Notes under the pieces: model-generated | The model's input: only the letters and a program-made list of their open reading frames with translations | Databases searched by the model: none | What the model was told of the DNA's origin: nothing | Part shown: piece by piece, positions 11,625 to 23,818 of the stretch | Layout: every line of letters starts with the position of its first letter | Numbering within the stretch: the stretch's first letter is position 1 | DNA from: Annona cherimola | Taxonomy: Eukaryota > Streptophyta > Magnoliopsida > Magnoliales > Annonaceae | Reading direction: 5' to 3' | DNA: 64,000 nucleotides | Assembly (NCBI GenBank): GCA_030490835.1 | Contig: CM059971.1 | Location: 26,715,817 to 26,779,816 of the forward strand | Made by a program: the position numbers and the translations under genes

Positions 11625-12560
11625 GCATATGTTATTATGTTAAAAAATTTCAATTAAGTTTTGATGATTAACAAACTATTTAAAATATACTTGTGTCTAG
11701 TAATGATTCTGACATACTGTGGTTAGTTCATACCAATTTCAAATTGATTATATAATAAGTCAACTAAAACAAATGAGCAAAGGGAAGAAGATGACACTTT
11801 AGAAATATAATCCATCACATCAATTTGTATGTAAAGTTGAAGATGAAATCGACTTTTTATTAACTTTAAGCATTCAAGAAACAACATTTGGATTCCAAAA
11901 CTTGCAGAAAGTAAAATCGATTTCAATATCAACTTCTAAGTGAAGTCGATCCTAAGTTGATTCACATCAGTCTTAGTTAGAAATTAGTTAAAGAATTCAA
12001 GCTCAACTTAAACTTCAAATTGAAATCAAAGTTGACGCTGTTGGGGGAATTCAAGCTTGGAAGAACCAAATCCCAAATGAAGTCTATCTCACTTTCAAGT
12101 CTCAGGGTTAAGTTGAAGTGAAGTCTTACATTAAAAAAAAAAAAAAACTGAAGTGAAGTCAATTTCACATCGGTCTCACATCAAGAACGAATTTAGATAT
12201 TCAAGACAGAGATAGTCCGTAATGAAGTCATGTAATCACTAATACTCAACTCTATTCTTATAGTGCAAACTAAGAATTTAATGAGCAAAATAAGTTATCT
12301 TCAAGACTTGTAAGCATTGATTATATCTATATTTTGTATCTCTCAAGCAGTACTTAAATGTTGTAATGTGTTTTTGAGGTTAAGTATTTTTATACTTTTA
12401 ATAGATCTAAAATCATTATAATATCTAGTTATAGGGTACTCTAAATAAATTCAACTATATGAGTGTTGGAAGTAAGGCCACTTCTGTTGGCGGAATACAT
12501 GAATTTACTATGAGATACTCATGAAACTGAGACACTTACACATGGTCATAACATATTTCA
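11625..12560 (+). repeat. Highly decayed Sirevirus-family LTR
   Basis: The sequence GTTTTGATGATTAACAAAC near 11668 matches the start of the two better LTRs. It is followed by degraded palindrome units (AAATCGATT, AAGTCGATC, AAGTTGACG, AAGTCTA) and a GGAATACAT block near 12490, also present in the good LTRs. Ends are uncertain. Many CpG positions of the palindromes are lost, as expected for an old methylated copy. Confidence 0.5.
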
Positions 12561-13450
12561 TTTTAGAACATTTGATGTATTTTGAAATCATGTATGTAAG
12601 ATATGTCTAGTTTATTAGATGGGGTTGATAGTTCAAAGTCTTGGCTATTATATACTTTGATAAATTTTGATGTATTTTCATTAAAGTAAAGGTTCAAGTC
12701 TACCCAGCGCCTTTTATTTATGTATGAGATTCCCTTGGTTGAACGAAGTTGATTTTAGTTTTGAAAATAGTGGGGAATGTTGTGATTTTCAAAATTACAA
12801 TAAGTATCATTAGTGTCATGGATAAATAATATAAATAATGTATCTAAATTGGTAAGCCATTTGTTGATGTATGTCATAACATGTCTAAAGTAAAAATCTG
12901 TTCTATTTTCACTTTTACCACTTTCTTTAATTTTTCTTTTTTTTCTCATATTTTGCCCCAACAGTAACCTGGTAGTTTGCCGTTCTTTTGGTTATTTTTT
13001 TTTGTTGGGCTTGAAATTTTTAATATGACGCTATGTTCACTTTAATTATGCCTTTACGCATATATAGTTTTATATCTTGTGATTAATTTCAGCAAGCATT
13101 ACGTCACTTTGGTATTTGATATTTTCATACATTTTTCATTATTTTTGCATTGTCAAAGAAAGAAAAGCTCCATTTACATAAAATGAAGTTATAAAAAAAT
13201 CAATGGAATGAAACTTCCCAAATGATTTTGGTAACAATTGGACATTTGTTTAGCTATTAAAAATAATAAAAATTTTGCATCTGTGCCTGCATAGTTGGAG
13301 CAAAATTGCTAACACGTTCAATGTTCGAGAACCAAAAAATTATAAATATACCTATACAGTTTTTTTCAAATAGCCCACATTATCACTTAAGGGTTATACC
13401 ATTGTCCGTTGACAAGTTCAATGAAATGATGAAAATATCTTTATGGAAAA
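12561..13450. other. AT-rich DNA, nothing recognised
   Basis: No coding frame, repeat or element end is evident. Confidence 0.5.
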
Positions 13451-13494
13451 CAAATTATTATTTGTAACCATTAATTTTTGTTGCAAATACTATA

Positions 13495-13825
13495 CAAGGG
13501 AAGTTAAGAAGCGGAGGCTGCCGGACAGAAGGGAATTTCTCCATTGGTTGACTGAACGGCTCTGATCTGCGAAACGAGGCCTGCAAGTCCGGTTCTGGGA
13601 GGGCAGTCGGCCGGATTTGAGGACGATAGCTGCGCCGTCGTCTGCTCTTAATGGCTGTCAAAAATAATGGAGCTACTGGAGTTGGATCCGCTAACCGGAT
13701 AAGAAGACGGTTGAGATCAGTGCGGTCGCCGGTTTGCAAGCAAAAGCAACCATGGCAGCCCTCCGATCTGGAAAGATGGACACTGCAAAGGTGCTCCGGC
13801 GGTGCACTTGATTTTGTACACCTGC
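13495..13825. other. GC-rich islet with a 136-residue minus ORF
   Basis: About 330 bases of much higher GC content sit between AT-rich flanks. The minus strand is open from 13868 to 13458 (136 residues, Arg/Pro/Ser-rich, with Cys and His in the first third), but I recognise no domain. It could be a captured gene fragment or a transposon 5' untranslated region. The sharp composition change is the only firm observation. Confidence 0.3.
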
Positions 13826-14225
13826 AGTAATTTTTTTTTTGTTGTGATTTAAACCTTTTAAACAGCATTGTAATTTCGCAATAATTGTTATGATAGACTA
13901 ATAAATTTTTCGAAGTTAATTCATGCCTATTTTCATTGCAATATTAATATTATTTAATTTTCAAATGTTAAATATTATGAAATTATACAATACACTTGAA
14001 ATAAATAATAAATACAGTTATTGAGGTTTATCGTATTTTAAAATGCATTTTCCATTCGAATCAAGTAATCTTATATTAAATTGATTTGAAATATTTTTAT
14101 CTTATGGATTTATTTGAAAAACACATCTATTGTTTGAACCCAGTCCAACTCACCCTCGCCCAATGTGGATTCGATTTGACTTAGGAAGGGTTGGAATTGC
14201 AAGTGGAAGATGGAACTTGATTATA

Positions 14226-14465
14226 GGCATCCGAGTGCAAATACCTATATTTTTTGTGAAAATTTTTCATAAGAGTGTTAATATAAGTGTATTTAACATG
14301 TATAAATGTATTTAACATGTATATTAATTTTTACATTTTTTGGATTTTTTAGATTTTTTATGGATTTTTAAAAATAAGTGACATTTTCAATAATTTTAAA
14401 AGTTTCAAAAAAATGGATTAAATATACTTGGGTGCATAGAGCTTAAGTCCACCTAGGTGCAACAA
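14226..14465. mobile_element. Fold-back element related to the one at 11.3 kb
   Basis: The left side reads GCATCCGAGTGCAAATAC and the right side complements to GCACCCAAGTATATTT. The loop again holds TTGGATTTTTTAGATTTTTT, as in the 11.3-kb element. Arms are less perfect, so this is a tentative family member. Confidence 0.4.
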
Positions 14466-14953
14466 ATCATGTTCCTATGGAAGATTAGCCATTGGGTTTA
14501 ATTGACCAAAACATACAAGATTAGCTTAGGAGGCTAGTTCGAATGGTAAAAGTATTTGTATAAGGGGCTACTCATCCAACAAATGAGTGAGTTAAGTGTA
14601 TACAGTGTGGGAGGTATACAGTTTGAAATTGGATAAAAGTTTGTCTCATTACCTTTTTCACAAAGTTATCATTGATTGATATGTGTATAAGCTAAGCAAA
14701 CTATATTAGTATACTTGCAATTTTTTGAAAAATAGTAATACATTTATAATTTCGATCATTCATAAACCAGAAAACCTCCGTACGTATTTTACCTTTCTCC
14801 TTCTAGTAAGCAATCTGCCAGGATTTGCTTCATTTGATGAAATTTACTTATCTCTCTTGTTCATTATTGCTAAGTATCTTCGCTAGAATGGTTTGCTACC
14901 CGCCCCAGACTGGACTAGAATTGCCCCTTTTGACTTATGGGCCTTTGAACGCA
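14466..14953. other. Noncoding DNA, nothing recognised
   Basis: No supported gene or element was found between the second fold-back element and the direct repeats. Confidence 0.45.
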
Positions 14954-15213
14954 GAGCAGAAAGAAACTGTGAACTAGATTTTTACTTTGGCTTTTATAAT
15001 TAGTGTTATTATCGAAAGAATAGATTAAAAATATTACAAATTACTTAAATTTAATCTCTAATCGCTGACGATCACGTAACAAAATTCATGCAGCTAACCC
15101 CCACTTAAGTGAAAAATGACTTATGATGAAGATGATAACCAAAAGGAGTAGAAAGAAACGGTGAACTAGTTTTTTGCTTTTTTAAAGGCTTTTATAATTA
15201 GTTTTATTAATGG
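14954..15213 (+). repeat. RTE LINE 3'-tail fragment inside a ~60-bp direct repeat
   Basis: The core at about 15070-15137 (ATGCAGC, CCCCACTTAAGTG, TGACTTATGATGAAGATGAT) matches the last 70 bases of the full-length RTE element at 23780-23850. It is bracketed by imperfect direct repeats, 14954-15014 and 15146-15213, that share GCAGAAAGAAAC, GTGAACTAG and GGCTTTTATAATTAG. This fits a severely 5'-truncated RTE insertion with a long target duplication, or a local tandem duplication. Confidence 0.55.
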
Positions 15214-15435
15214 AAAAACACAAATACGTTGATGTTTTCTTTAGATTTAGGATTTTTTTTATAAATATAACAATTACGGTTAACTCTAATCTTAAATATA
15301 TATGCAATATTTTAAAATCTCAAATATGTCTAGTATGTTTGCATTTATTTTAAAAAATGCCCGTTTTTTAAGGTTAGTTAATATGTAAAAACTAGTATGC
15401 TCAACAAATTTAGGATGAGACTGAAAAATTTAAAT
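15214..15435. other. AT-rich flank of the solo LTR
   Basis: No feature recognised. Confidence 0.5.
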
Positions 15436-15440
15436 GTTAT

Positions 15441-17067
15441 TGTTGGGTCCCGAATAGATGGCAAAACCCAAGAGGGGAGGGGTGAATTGGGTTCTTAAAA
15501 ATTTCTTTTGGTAACTTAAAAACTTAACCCCTTGTAGAATTACTCCCCTTTAATGAAGAAATTGAATGGAAAGCAAAGTAATAAAGAGAGCAGAAATAAA
15601 AGCAAGTAGACAAGGATTTTATAGTGGTTCGGGCAACCTCCCTACTCCACTCTTCCAAGCTCACACTCCTTGTGACTTGGGTTCCACTATTGTATTCCGC
15701 GAATACAACTAGAGCCTCTTGCTCTCTTCTAGATTCTAGCTCTAGGGGGCATATACAACTAGAGCCTCTTGCTCTCTTCTAGATTCTAGCTCTAGGGGGC
15801 ATATAACACTTAGCACAAGTAGGTGATGAGTCACACTCCAATCACACACTACTTTGCTATCACTTGATCTTAGCTACCCAAGCTAAATCAAGTTCAATAC
15901 AAACAAATAATCAATGAAAGTAAACTACACTTTACAGGTGTGTAGAAACGATTTAGCGCAGGGAAGAACTTGTAGATGATGACTTTGAAGTTTCTGAATG
16001 TAGCTCTTGCAACTTGAAGCACAATTCTTCCTCCTTGATTGGCTTGATCACTTTAATGCTCTTGTAGATAGGAGTTATGCTCACTTAATGTTTTTTCAAC
16101 TACTTCCCTCGTTCACATTAACTCCCTTTTATAATTTTGGAGGGAATCCGAACGTTAGAAGGTAGGTGGTGCGCATTTAATGCGCCAACGTTCGAATTAA
16201 TTCCGACCGTTGCGACCCAAGTCGCAGGTGGAGTCGACTTCGGGTGCGACTTCACCCAAGTCGCAGATGAAGTCGACTTCGGGTGCGACTTCGCGAACTT
16301 CGGTCTTCAGTTTCAACGCTGGAAGGTTTTGCCCACTTGAAGTCGATCATGAAGTCGACTTGGCTTTGCGACTTCACCCAAGTCGCAGATGGGGTCGACT
16401 TGGCCTTGCGACTTCACTGTCATGATGTTCTTGAAAATCTTGACTTTGATTCATCTTGAATCTTGACTCATGTAATCTTAGATATCTTCTTGATTTGAAC
16501 GATTGAGTTTATGCTTCTTGCTTGTACGTGGATTTGTCTTCAAATGTTTCAGCTTGAGTATCTATGTTGCCTTGATCTTCATCTTCATTTAGTTTGGCTT
16601 GAAATCAAGTAATCCAGAACTTGTCATTTGAATTTTTCCGTCTGCCTGAGCGAAGTCGATGTCTGAGTCGACTTCGGCTGCGACTTCACCTCAAGTCGCA
16701 CGTGGAGTCGACTTGGGGTGCGACTTCGGCATTCTGCTGTTTCGAATTCAACTCTGGAAGGTTTCGCCCGACTGAAGTCGATGGTGAGGTCGACTTCGTT
16801 TGCGACTTGGCTACCCAAGTCGCAGGTGGAGTCGACTTGGCCTGCGACTTCATCTTCCCTTCTTCTGTTTTCAACTCTGGACGTTCTGTATGTTTGAATT
16901 CGATCATGGAGTCGACTTGGGGATCGACTTGGCCTTCCTAACTTGATTTTCTTCAAAATGTATATTCCTTAAACATTTCACAAACTTGTTAGTAGTCAAG
17001 ACTTTCTCAAATTGTTTTGTTAATCATCAAAACATAGATTTAGCTAGTTTTCCTCATGTTTCCAACA
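15441..17067 (-). mobile_element. Solo LTR of the Sirevirus family
   Basis: This 1627-bp LTR is in reverse orientation: its 5' end (TGTTGGAAACA) lies at 17067 and its 3' end (GGACCCAACA) at 15441. The flanks are GTTAT at 15436-15440 and GTTAT at 17068-17072, a perfect 5-bp target duplication. No internal element sequence remains, so the copy is the product of recombination between its two LTRs. It shares the doubled 49-base unit and the GTCGAC palindromes with the LTR at 5339-7126, and both terminal motifs are intact. Confidence 0.93.
16210..16935 (-). repeat. GTCGAC palindrome array in solo LTR
   Basis: At least nine GTCGAC sites occur, mostly as GAGTCGACTTCG or AAGTCGACTTGG, alternating with TGCGACTT and AAGTCGCA half-units. 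The array gives this part of the LTR a high CpG content. Short ORFs on both strands here are by-products of the repeat. Confidence 0.8.
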
Positions 17068-17072
17068 GTTAT

Positions 17073-18770
17073 AACTCATTCATGCCTTAATTGCATATGA
17101 GCTCTAAATTTGAAGATCCCTAATTTCATTTTCTTTTCATTTTATTTTATCTATTAATTATTTTACGACAAGAATATTTTGGACATTTATAAAAAATTAA
17201 CTAACCGTTTTTATCATAAATGAGCATTTTCGAAATTAAATACAAATATAACGAGTATTTTGGAATTTTGAAACATTATAAATATATTTGGGATTAAGTT
17301 CAAATGTAGTAGGTATATTTGAAGAAACCTCTTAGATTCATTCATGGTTTATGTTCTGTATTAGCATGCAACAAAACTGTGGTAGATGCAACTCATAAAT
17401 TTAGAAATTACAATTCTATTATGCAAGGACATCTAATGGGACTGAGATCTAAAATGCAAGGACATCCTAGACTTTCATAGAATTTAAGGATGCCTTTGAA
17501 CACCTAATGAGACCAAGATCTAAAATGGAAAAAAAGTCAAAATTTCATAATTTAAAATGTTTTAACACTCAACTTCTATGAAATCCTTTTTTTTTATGAA
17601 ACCTCTTCCATTTTTAATATTTTGATGATTAATAAAAAAATTTACTCAATCTATTGTGTTTAACATTACTTATCGTATTGCAGAAACTCTTTTATTTAAC
17701 TAATACCACACTGGATGGGTTTCATTAAATCAACATAATAAAAGGGTTTAATGTTAAATATCAATTTTAAAATTTTATTTTCAACATCTAAACTATCTAA
17801 AATATTATTTCTGTGGATAAATGATTTTATAAAATATTATTACATTTTAATACATTGATAAATGGAACTAAGTATTTTTCATAATTTACACATGAATATA
17901 TATTATCAAATGTGGCCCATAAACCTTCTTGGTTGAGATGCAAACTTGATCTCTAAGATAAGCAAATGATATTAAATATAATCAATAGATTAGATTTTCT
18001 ATTAAGGATTAAAACCTTAAATTGAGGGGATTACATGGCTCTGCTTTTTTGTTGCTTGGTTATATAAAAGAGAAGCCCATATTTATTTGCTAAAAATTAG
18101 AAAATAATGACATCCAAAACATCTAAGTCCATAACTATATATTAGAATACATAATAAAAAAAAGATAAACGAGTTTTACTTAACTTGTACAAATCTTAAA
18201 TCTATCTTTATATCGTATTTTGCTATAATGCTCAAATTATGTATTGAAAAAATGATATTTAATTATTAATATTTTTAACTTAAATTAATTTATTTAATAA
18301 CAATTTAGCATGATATTCTATCCTAAGATGTGCATATATCCTTATATACTCTAATTTCATAATTTGGTCAAAATAAAATCCTTTTATTAAATTATTCCAA
18401 AATTATCATTTATAATAAAATTTCATTAATATTAAAATATTACTTTCTCTACATTAATAGAGTAATTTAATTTAACTCAAAGTTCATTTTTGTAGAATTA
18501 CTAAACTACCTCTTTTGCGTTCAATTTGTACTTTTTAATTATATACAACCCGATTTTGTAGATATTAAATTTTCACCAGTAAACATAATTGTCATTTATT
18601 AATTACTAATCAATAATTATTTTACCCCCAAAATTTAATATGATCACAAGTGGGCCATCCCTTTATCACATTAAATTTCGGCCGTCTATTTTTATCCAAT
18701 TCAGTTTTCAAAACTCTTTAAACAATTTTTAACTATCCATATAATTTTTTATAGTTATTATTTGAGTCTA
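17073..18770. other. AT-rich intergenic DNA
   Basis: No gene or element end recognised. Confidence 0.5.
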
Positions 18771-18976
18771 AAATTTTGTTTTAATTATTCCTCGATCTAC
18801 CGTAATTACTAAAATTGGATGCACTAAATTCCCTTGATTTTTCTTCATGATCAATCAATGAGTTTAAGTTTGAAAATTTTGTTTTAATTATTCCTCGATC
18901 TACCGTAATTACTAAAATTGGATGCACTAAATTCCCTTTATTTTTCTTCATCATCAATCAATGAGTTTAAGTTTGA
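18771..18976. repeat. 103-bp tandem duplication
   Basis: Two adjacent copies (18771-18873 and 18874-18976) start AAATTTTGTTTTAATTATTC. They differ at about two positions, so the duplication is recent. Confidence 0.9.
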
Positions 18977-20546
18977 AAATTTTGCTATAAATTAATAATT
19001 ATATGATTTATCAAATAAAATAACTTCATCATAAAATACTTATTATTTATATTTTCTTATGTATTTTAATTTTGTTGGACAGGGTTGTGTATTTTAGGTT
19101 GTCCAGATCACTTTATTTTTTACATGTATTTATCTTATTCAAAAATTTATTTTTATATTTTCTTTCAGGATGTAATTTATATCATATAAAATTTTTAACC
19201 CCAAATTTGTTGTATCAAAATTATGCAAAATCTTTGAAGATAGCTATTTCTGGTAGTATTTATCCTTTTCGGGCTGATTTTCTAGGATTTTTAATTTTCA
19301 AATTATATAACATTTTAATACAAAATTTTGGATGTTCATTAATGATTATATCATGAATTCTCTCAAAACGTTTCATGCTAAAAATACATCGTTTATTATT
19401 TTTTCAATATTTTTCTTTTTGGTTTCAGATTTATTACATGTGTGTTATATAAGTTAACTTATAGACTATTATAATTATTAATCTAAATCACTAATCAAAG
19501 TTCTAATCATAGATATAACACATAGATTATAACTAGATCAGAGCACATCACTTAACATAGTCCCAATCCAGTGGTTCCAATAATCAAATTACCTTTTGAA
19601 TTAAATTTTTAATGGTCTTGATCTATTAATTATAATTTCTAATAATAGATCAATTAAAGTTACAGAATCAAAGATTTTTAAATCTAATTATCAATCAGGG
19701 TATCCTCACGTGATCTAACATAATATCTTTCTATAAAATAAAATTTTATACATCTAACTATTTGGATTATCAGGATTGTGCATAAAATTATGGATTCAAT
19801 AGTTGAGATTATCCTCTTGCTATCTATTGAAGTAAGATCTGTATGGGGTCCGCTTTAATCAAATTTTGGGAAAAATTTCTCAAGTAAAAACTCTTGATCA
19901 TGGTCCAACCTCCGGTATCAAAAATCCCCAATCATTGAATTAAAAATAATCACAATTAGATTTAATAAATCTAATATTTATGGACAACGAACTGCATCCT
20001 TTAAATCTGAAATCTATCTCCCAAATTCAATAGTCCGGATTGATCTCTACCATGATCCTTGCTCAAATTTAATAAAAAATATGGAATAAATACTAATTAA
20101 CATGGATGAGGTAGATTAACTGTTGAAATTAACTTGATCTTCTTATCAACCATACCATCTCCTTTCCCTTTTTCTTTATTGATTCTCCTACTAAATCTTA
20201 TAATCAAGATGGGCCATCGAAGACCATTTATAATTTTTCAGCACATCCGGCAGTGGTGCCCAAGTGGCCACCTCATTTTGCCTAATTATCCATTTATTTA
20301 TATTATTGAATTATTTTGGCTAATAAGAAGTCATTTGCACACGTACCTTCTAGCGAATGCAGTTTTGACTTTTTCCATCTTTAGCTCTACATGGCTTGTG
20401 CATGGGCTGGATTTTTAGGATTTTACAGTTTGCACCACTTTGTATTATTGTTTATATACAACCTATGCTTTAATAATTTACGATTTCACACATATTTGAA
20501 GCACGTATTATCGTACAAAAATTTACGAAAGATATCTAAAGTATTT
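18977..20546. other. AT-rich intergenic DNA
   Basis: Two 94-residue plus-strand ORFs (19072-19356, 20134-20418) are hydrophobic or low-complexity and unrecognised. I treat them as chance ORFs. Confidence 0.5.
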
Positions 20547-20567
20547 ATAAACGCTTAGTCAAATAAC
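20547..20567. repeat. Left 21-bp target-site duplication of RTE LINE
   Basis: The sequence starts ATAAACGCTT and ends CAAATAAC. It recurs exactly at 23851-23871, directly after the element's ATG-repeat tail. Confidence 0.95.
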
Positions 20568-20629
20568 CTTGCCAGTAGAGTTTCTATCTTACTGCCGGTC
20601 CCAAGCCCGGGAAAAAAGCGAGGGTTGGC

Positions 20630-23600
20630 ATGTCAGGCTGGCAGCCGGTGCCATTAAAAATCACCGCCACATCTCTTATGGATTCTGAAAATATATTAAA
20701 AATTGTTAATGCTAGGGCGTTCCCTGTAAGCGACGCGCTGCAGCGGAGCCCGGCTGTAGTGAGAAATGAGCAAGGGTTGCTAGGGCGTTTCCCCAGAAGC
20801 GACGCGCTACATCGGAGCCCAGATGTAGTGAAAAATGGGCAAGGGTTGCTAGGGCGTCCCCCCGGAAGCGACGCGACACAACAACGTCCGGTTGTGACGA
20901 AAAGTCAACAAAGGTTCCCATGCCTTTATGGACGTGGTTTAGGGAAGAAGGTGATATCAAAACGCAAGGTCCGTTTTTCCTCGTGGAATGTTGGGACTCT
21001 TTCAGGGAAAAGTATGGAAGTAGTAGATGTTATGAGAAGGAGAAAAATTAATATAGCATGCCTTCAAGAGACTAGGTGGAAAGGAGAGAAGGCTAAAGAG
21101 ATTAATGAATTCAAATTATGGTATATAGGCAGGGATGATAATAGAAATGGTGTAGGGATAATAGTAGATAACAATTTCATAAATAAAGTTGTAGATGTCA
21201 ATAGAGTAAATGATAGAATTATTTAAATAAAACTTGTATTAGGTGCAGAGGTTTTAAATGTGATTAGTGCTTATGCACCACAAATAGGATTAGATGATAG
21301 AATCAAGAAACAATTTTGGGATGACTTAGATAGTATTATGCAAAGAACATCTAACCAAGAAAAAGTTGTGATAGGTGGAGATTTAAATGGACATGTAGGA
21401 AAAGAGAAGGTAGGATATGAGAGAAGTCATGGGGGCTTTGGTTTTGGAATAAGGAACGAAATGGGGAATGCCATTTTGGACTTTGCTATAGCATATGATT
21501 TGGTTATAGCAAATACCTTATTTCAAAAACGAGATGAACACTTAATAACTTTTAAGAGTGGGACCAATTCTAGCCAAATAGATTTCTTCCTTATAAGAAA
21601 ATTGGATAGATCCCTTTGTATAAATTGTAAAGTTATCCCAGGTGAGAGTTTAGCTATGCAGCATAGATTATTAGTGATGGATATATATACACAAAAAGAG
21701 TCAACAAAAACTAAAGGCAATGTAATTCCAAAAATTAAATGGTGGAATTTAAAAGGAAACAACATAGAACTTTTTAGAAAAAGAATGATAGAAGAAGTTA
21801 AATGGGACGCACAAGAAGATGGAGTAGAATCGATGTGGGATAAAATGGCAATTAACATAAAAGAAGTAGGACAAAGTATTGTAGGTGTATATAAAAATCG
21901 TAGATCCCCACATAGAGAAACTTGGTGGTGGAATGAAGATGTCCAAAAAGCTATAAATGATAAACAAGAAAAGTTTAAGACATGGCAGGAAAATAAAAAT
22001 GATGTCAACTTACAACAATACAAACTATCAAAAAAAGCTACTAAAAAGATTATTAGTGAGGCTAAACACAAAGCTTATGAGAGCCTATATGATAGATTAG
22101 GAACTAGACAAGGTGAAAAAGATATTTTTAAGTTGGCTAAATTAAGAGAAAATAAGGGCAAAGATTTAACACATGTTAGATGTATTAAAAGTGAGGACCA
22201 AAGAGTTCTAGTCAAAGATGATAATATTAAGGAAAGATGGAAAACTTATTTTTATAGTTTACTAAATGATACCCCACACGAACAATTAACATTAGATGTT
22301 AGTCTAAATAGGGAAGAAAATAGGAATATCAGTTATTTCACAAAAATTCGAATATCTGAAGTAAAGGAAGCTCTAAGGAAAATGAAAACAGGAAAAGCTT
22401 TAGGCCCAGATAATATACCAATTGAGACATGGAAGTGCATGAGAGATGTAGGTGCAACATGGTTAACAAATCTTTTTAACAAGATTATAAAAACGAAGTT
22501 AATGCCAAGTGAATGGAGGAAAAGCATTATAGTCCCAATTTATAAAAATAAGGGAGATATTCAAAATTGTGCAAATTATCGTGGAATAAAATTAATGAGT
22601 CATACTATGAAATTATGGGAAAGAGTAATTGAACATAGACTAAGACGGGAAACTAATATATCTGAAAATCAATTTGGTTTTATGCCAGGAAGATTAACTA
22701 TTGAAGCTATTTTCTTACTTAGACAACTATTTGAAAAGTATAGGGAGAAGAAAAAGAACTTATACATGATTTTTATTGATTTAGAAAAAGCTTATGATCG
22801 AGTACCAAGAAAGTTAATATGGCAAGTGATGAGGAAAAAAGGAATTAATGACAGATACATTGATATTATTAAAGATATGTATGAGGGGGCTATTACAAAT
22901 GTGAGAACCATTAGTGGAGATACTAATGTCTTCCCAGTTAAAATAGGTTTACATCAAGGCTCAGCCTTGAGTCCTTACCTTTTTACCTTAGTAATAGATG
23001 AAATTACTAGACATCTCCAAGAAGAAGTACCTTGGTGTATGTTATTTGCAGATGACATTGTTCTAATAGATGAAAGTAAAGAAGGACTAAATTTAAAATT
23101 GAATAGGTGGGTAGATGCTCTAGAATCTAATGGTTTTAGAATTAGTCGCACAAAAACTGAATATATGAAATGCAATTTTAATAATAGTGAGAACCCGGAT
23201 GATGAACCAATTAAGATTTTAGATCAAACAGTAACAAAAACTAATCACTTTCGGTACTTAGGATCAATAGTTCAAGAGAACGGGGAAATCGAGAAAGATA
23301 TAATACATAGAATTCAAGCAGGATGGAAGAAATGGAGAAGTGCGTCAGGAATTTTATGTGACCGTCGAGTTCCAGTCAAATTAAAAGGAAAATTTTATAA
23401 GACTGCGATTAGACCTGCTATGCTTTATGGGGCAGAATGTTGGGCAGTTAAAGAGCAACATATACAAAAAACGAGCGTAGCAGAAATGAGAATGTTAAGG
23501 TGGATGAGTGGTAAAACAAGAAAAGATAAAATTAGGAATGAAATAATTCGAGAAAACATAAAAGTGAGACCAATTTATGATAAAATGAGAGAAAATAGAT

Positions 23601-23818
23601 TAAGATGGTTTGGTCATGTTAAAAGGAGGCCTGAAGTAGCACCGGTTAGGAAAACAGAGTTTATCCAAGTAGAAGGTGGTAGAAGAATGAGAGGAAGACC
23701 CAAAAAAACATGGATGGAAGTAATTAAACATGATTTAAAAATATTACATATTACTGAAAATTTAGTCTTAAATCGCCAAGAATGGCGTAACAGAATCCAT
23801 GCAGCCGACCCCACATAG
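20630..23818 (+). pseudogene. RTE endonuclease-reverse transcriptase, one nonsense codon
   Basis: The frame runs from ATG 20630 to TAG 23816-23818 with a single TAA at 21224-21226, so about 1060 codons are otherwise open. Residues 34-96 contain three 23-residue repeats beginning SDAL. The endonuclease follows: SSWNVGTLSGK at 117-127, CLQETRW at 144-150, then after the stop ISAYAPQIGLDD, IGGDLNGHVG and SSQIDFFLIRK. The RT has GKALGPDNIP, FIDLEKAYDRVPR, HQGSALSPYLF and the catalytic FADD near nucleotide 23046. The C-terminus (RMLRWMSGKTRKDKI, RWFGHVKRRP, RGRPKKTW) is the usual RTE tail. The stop falls between endonuclease strands and would leave an inactive fragment. Confidence 0.93.
20711..20915 (+). 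repeat. Three ~69-bp tandem units in the RTE ORF start
   Basis: Units begin GCTAGGGCG at 20711, 20779 and 20848 and encode in-frame 23-residue repeats. The third unit is the most diverged. Confidence 0.85.

Noticed and set aside
20134..20418. 94-residue plus-strand ORF
   Set aside because: It is hydrophobic, in AT-rich DNA, without recognised motifs, and near a LINE target site.
21523..22071. 182-residue minus-strand ORF
   Set aside because: It is antisense to the RTE endonuclease-RT coding sequence and hydrophobic by codon shadowing.
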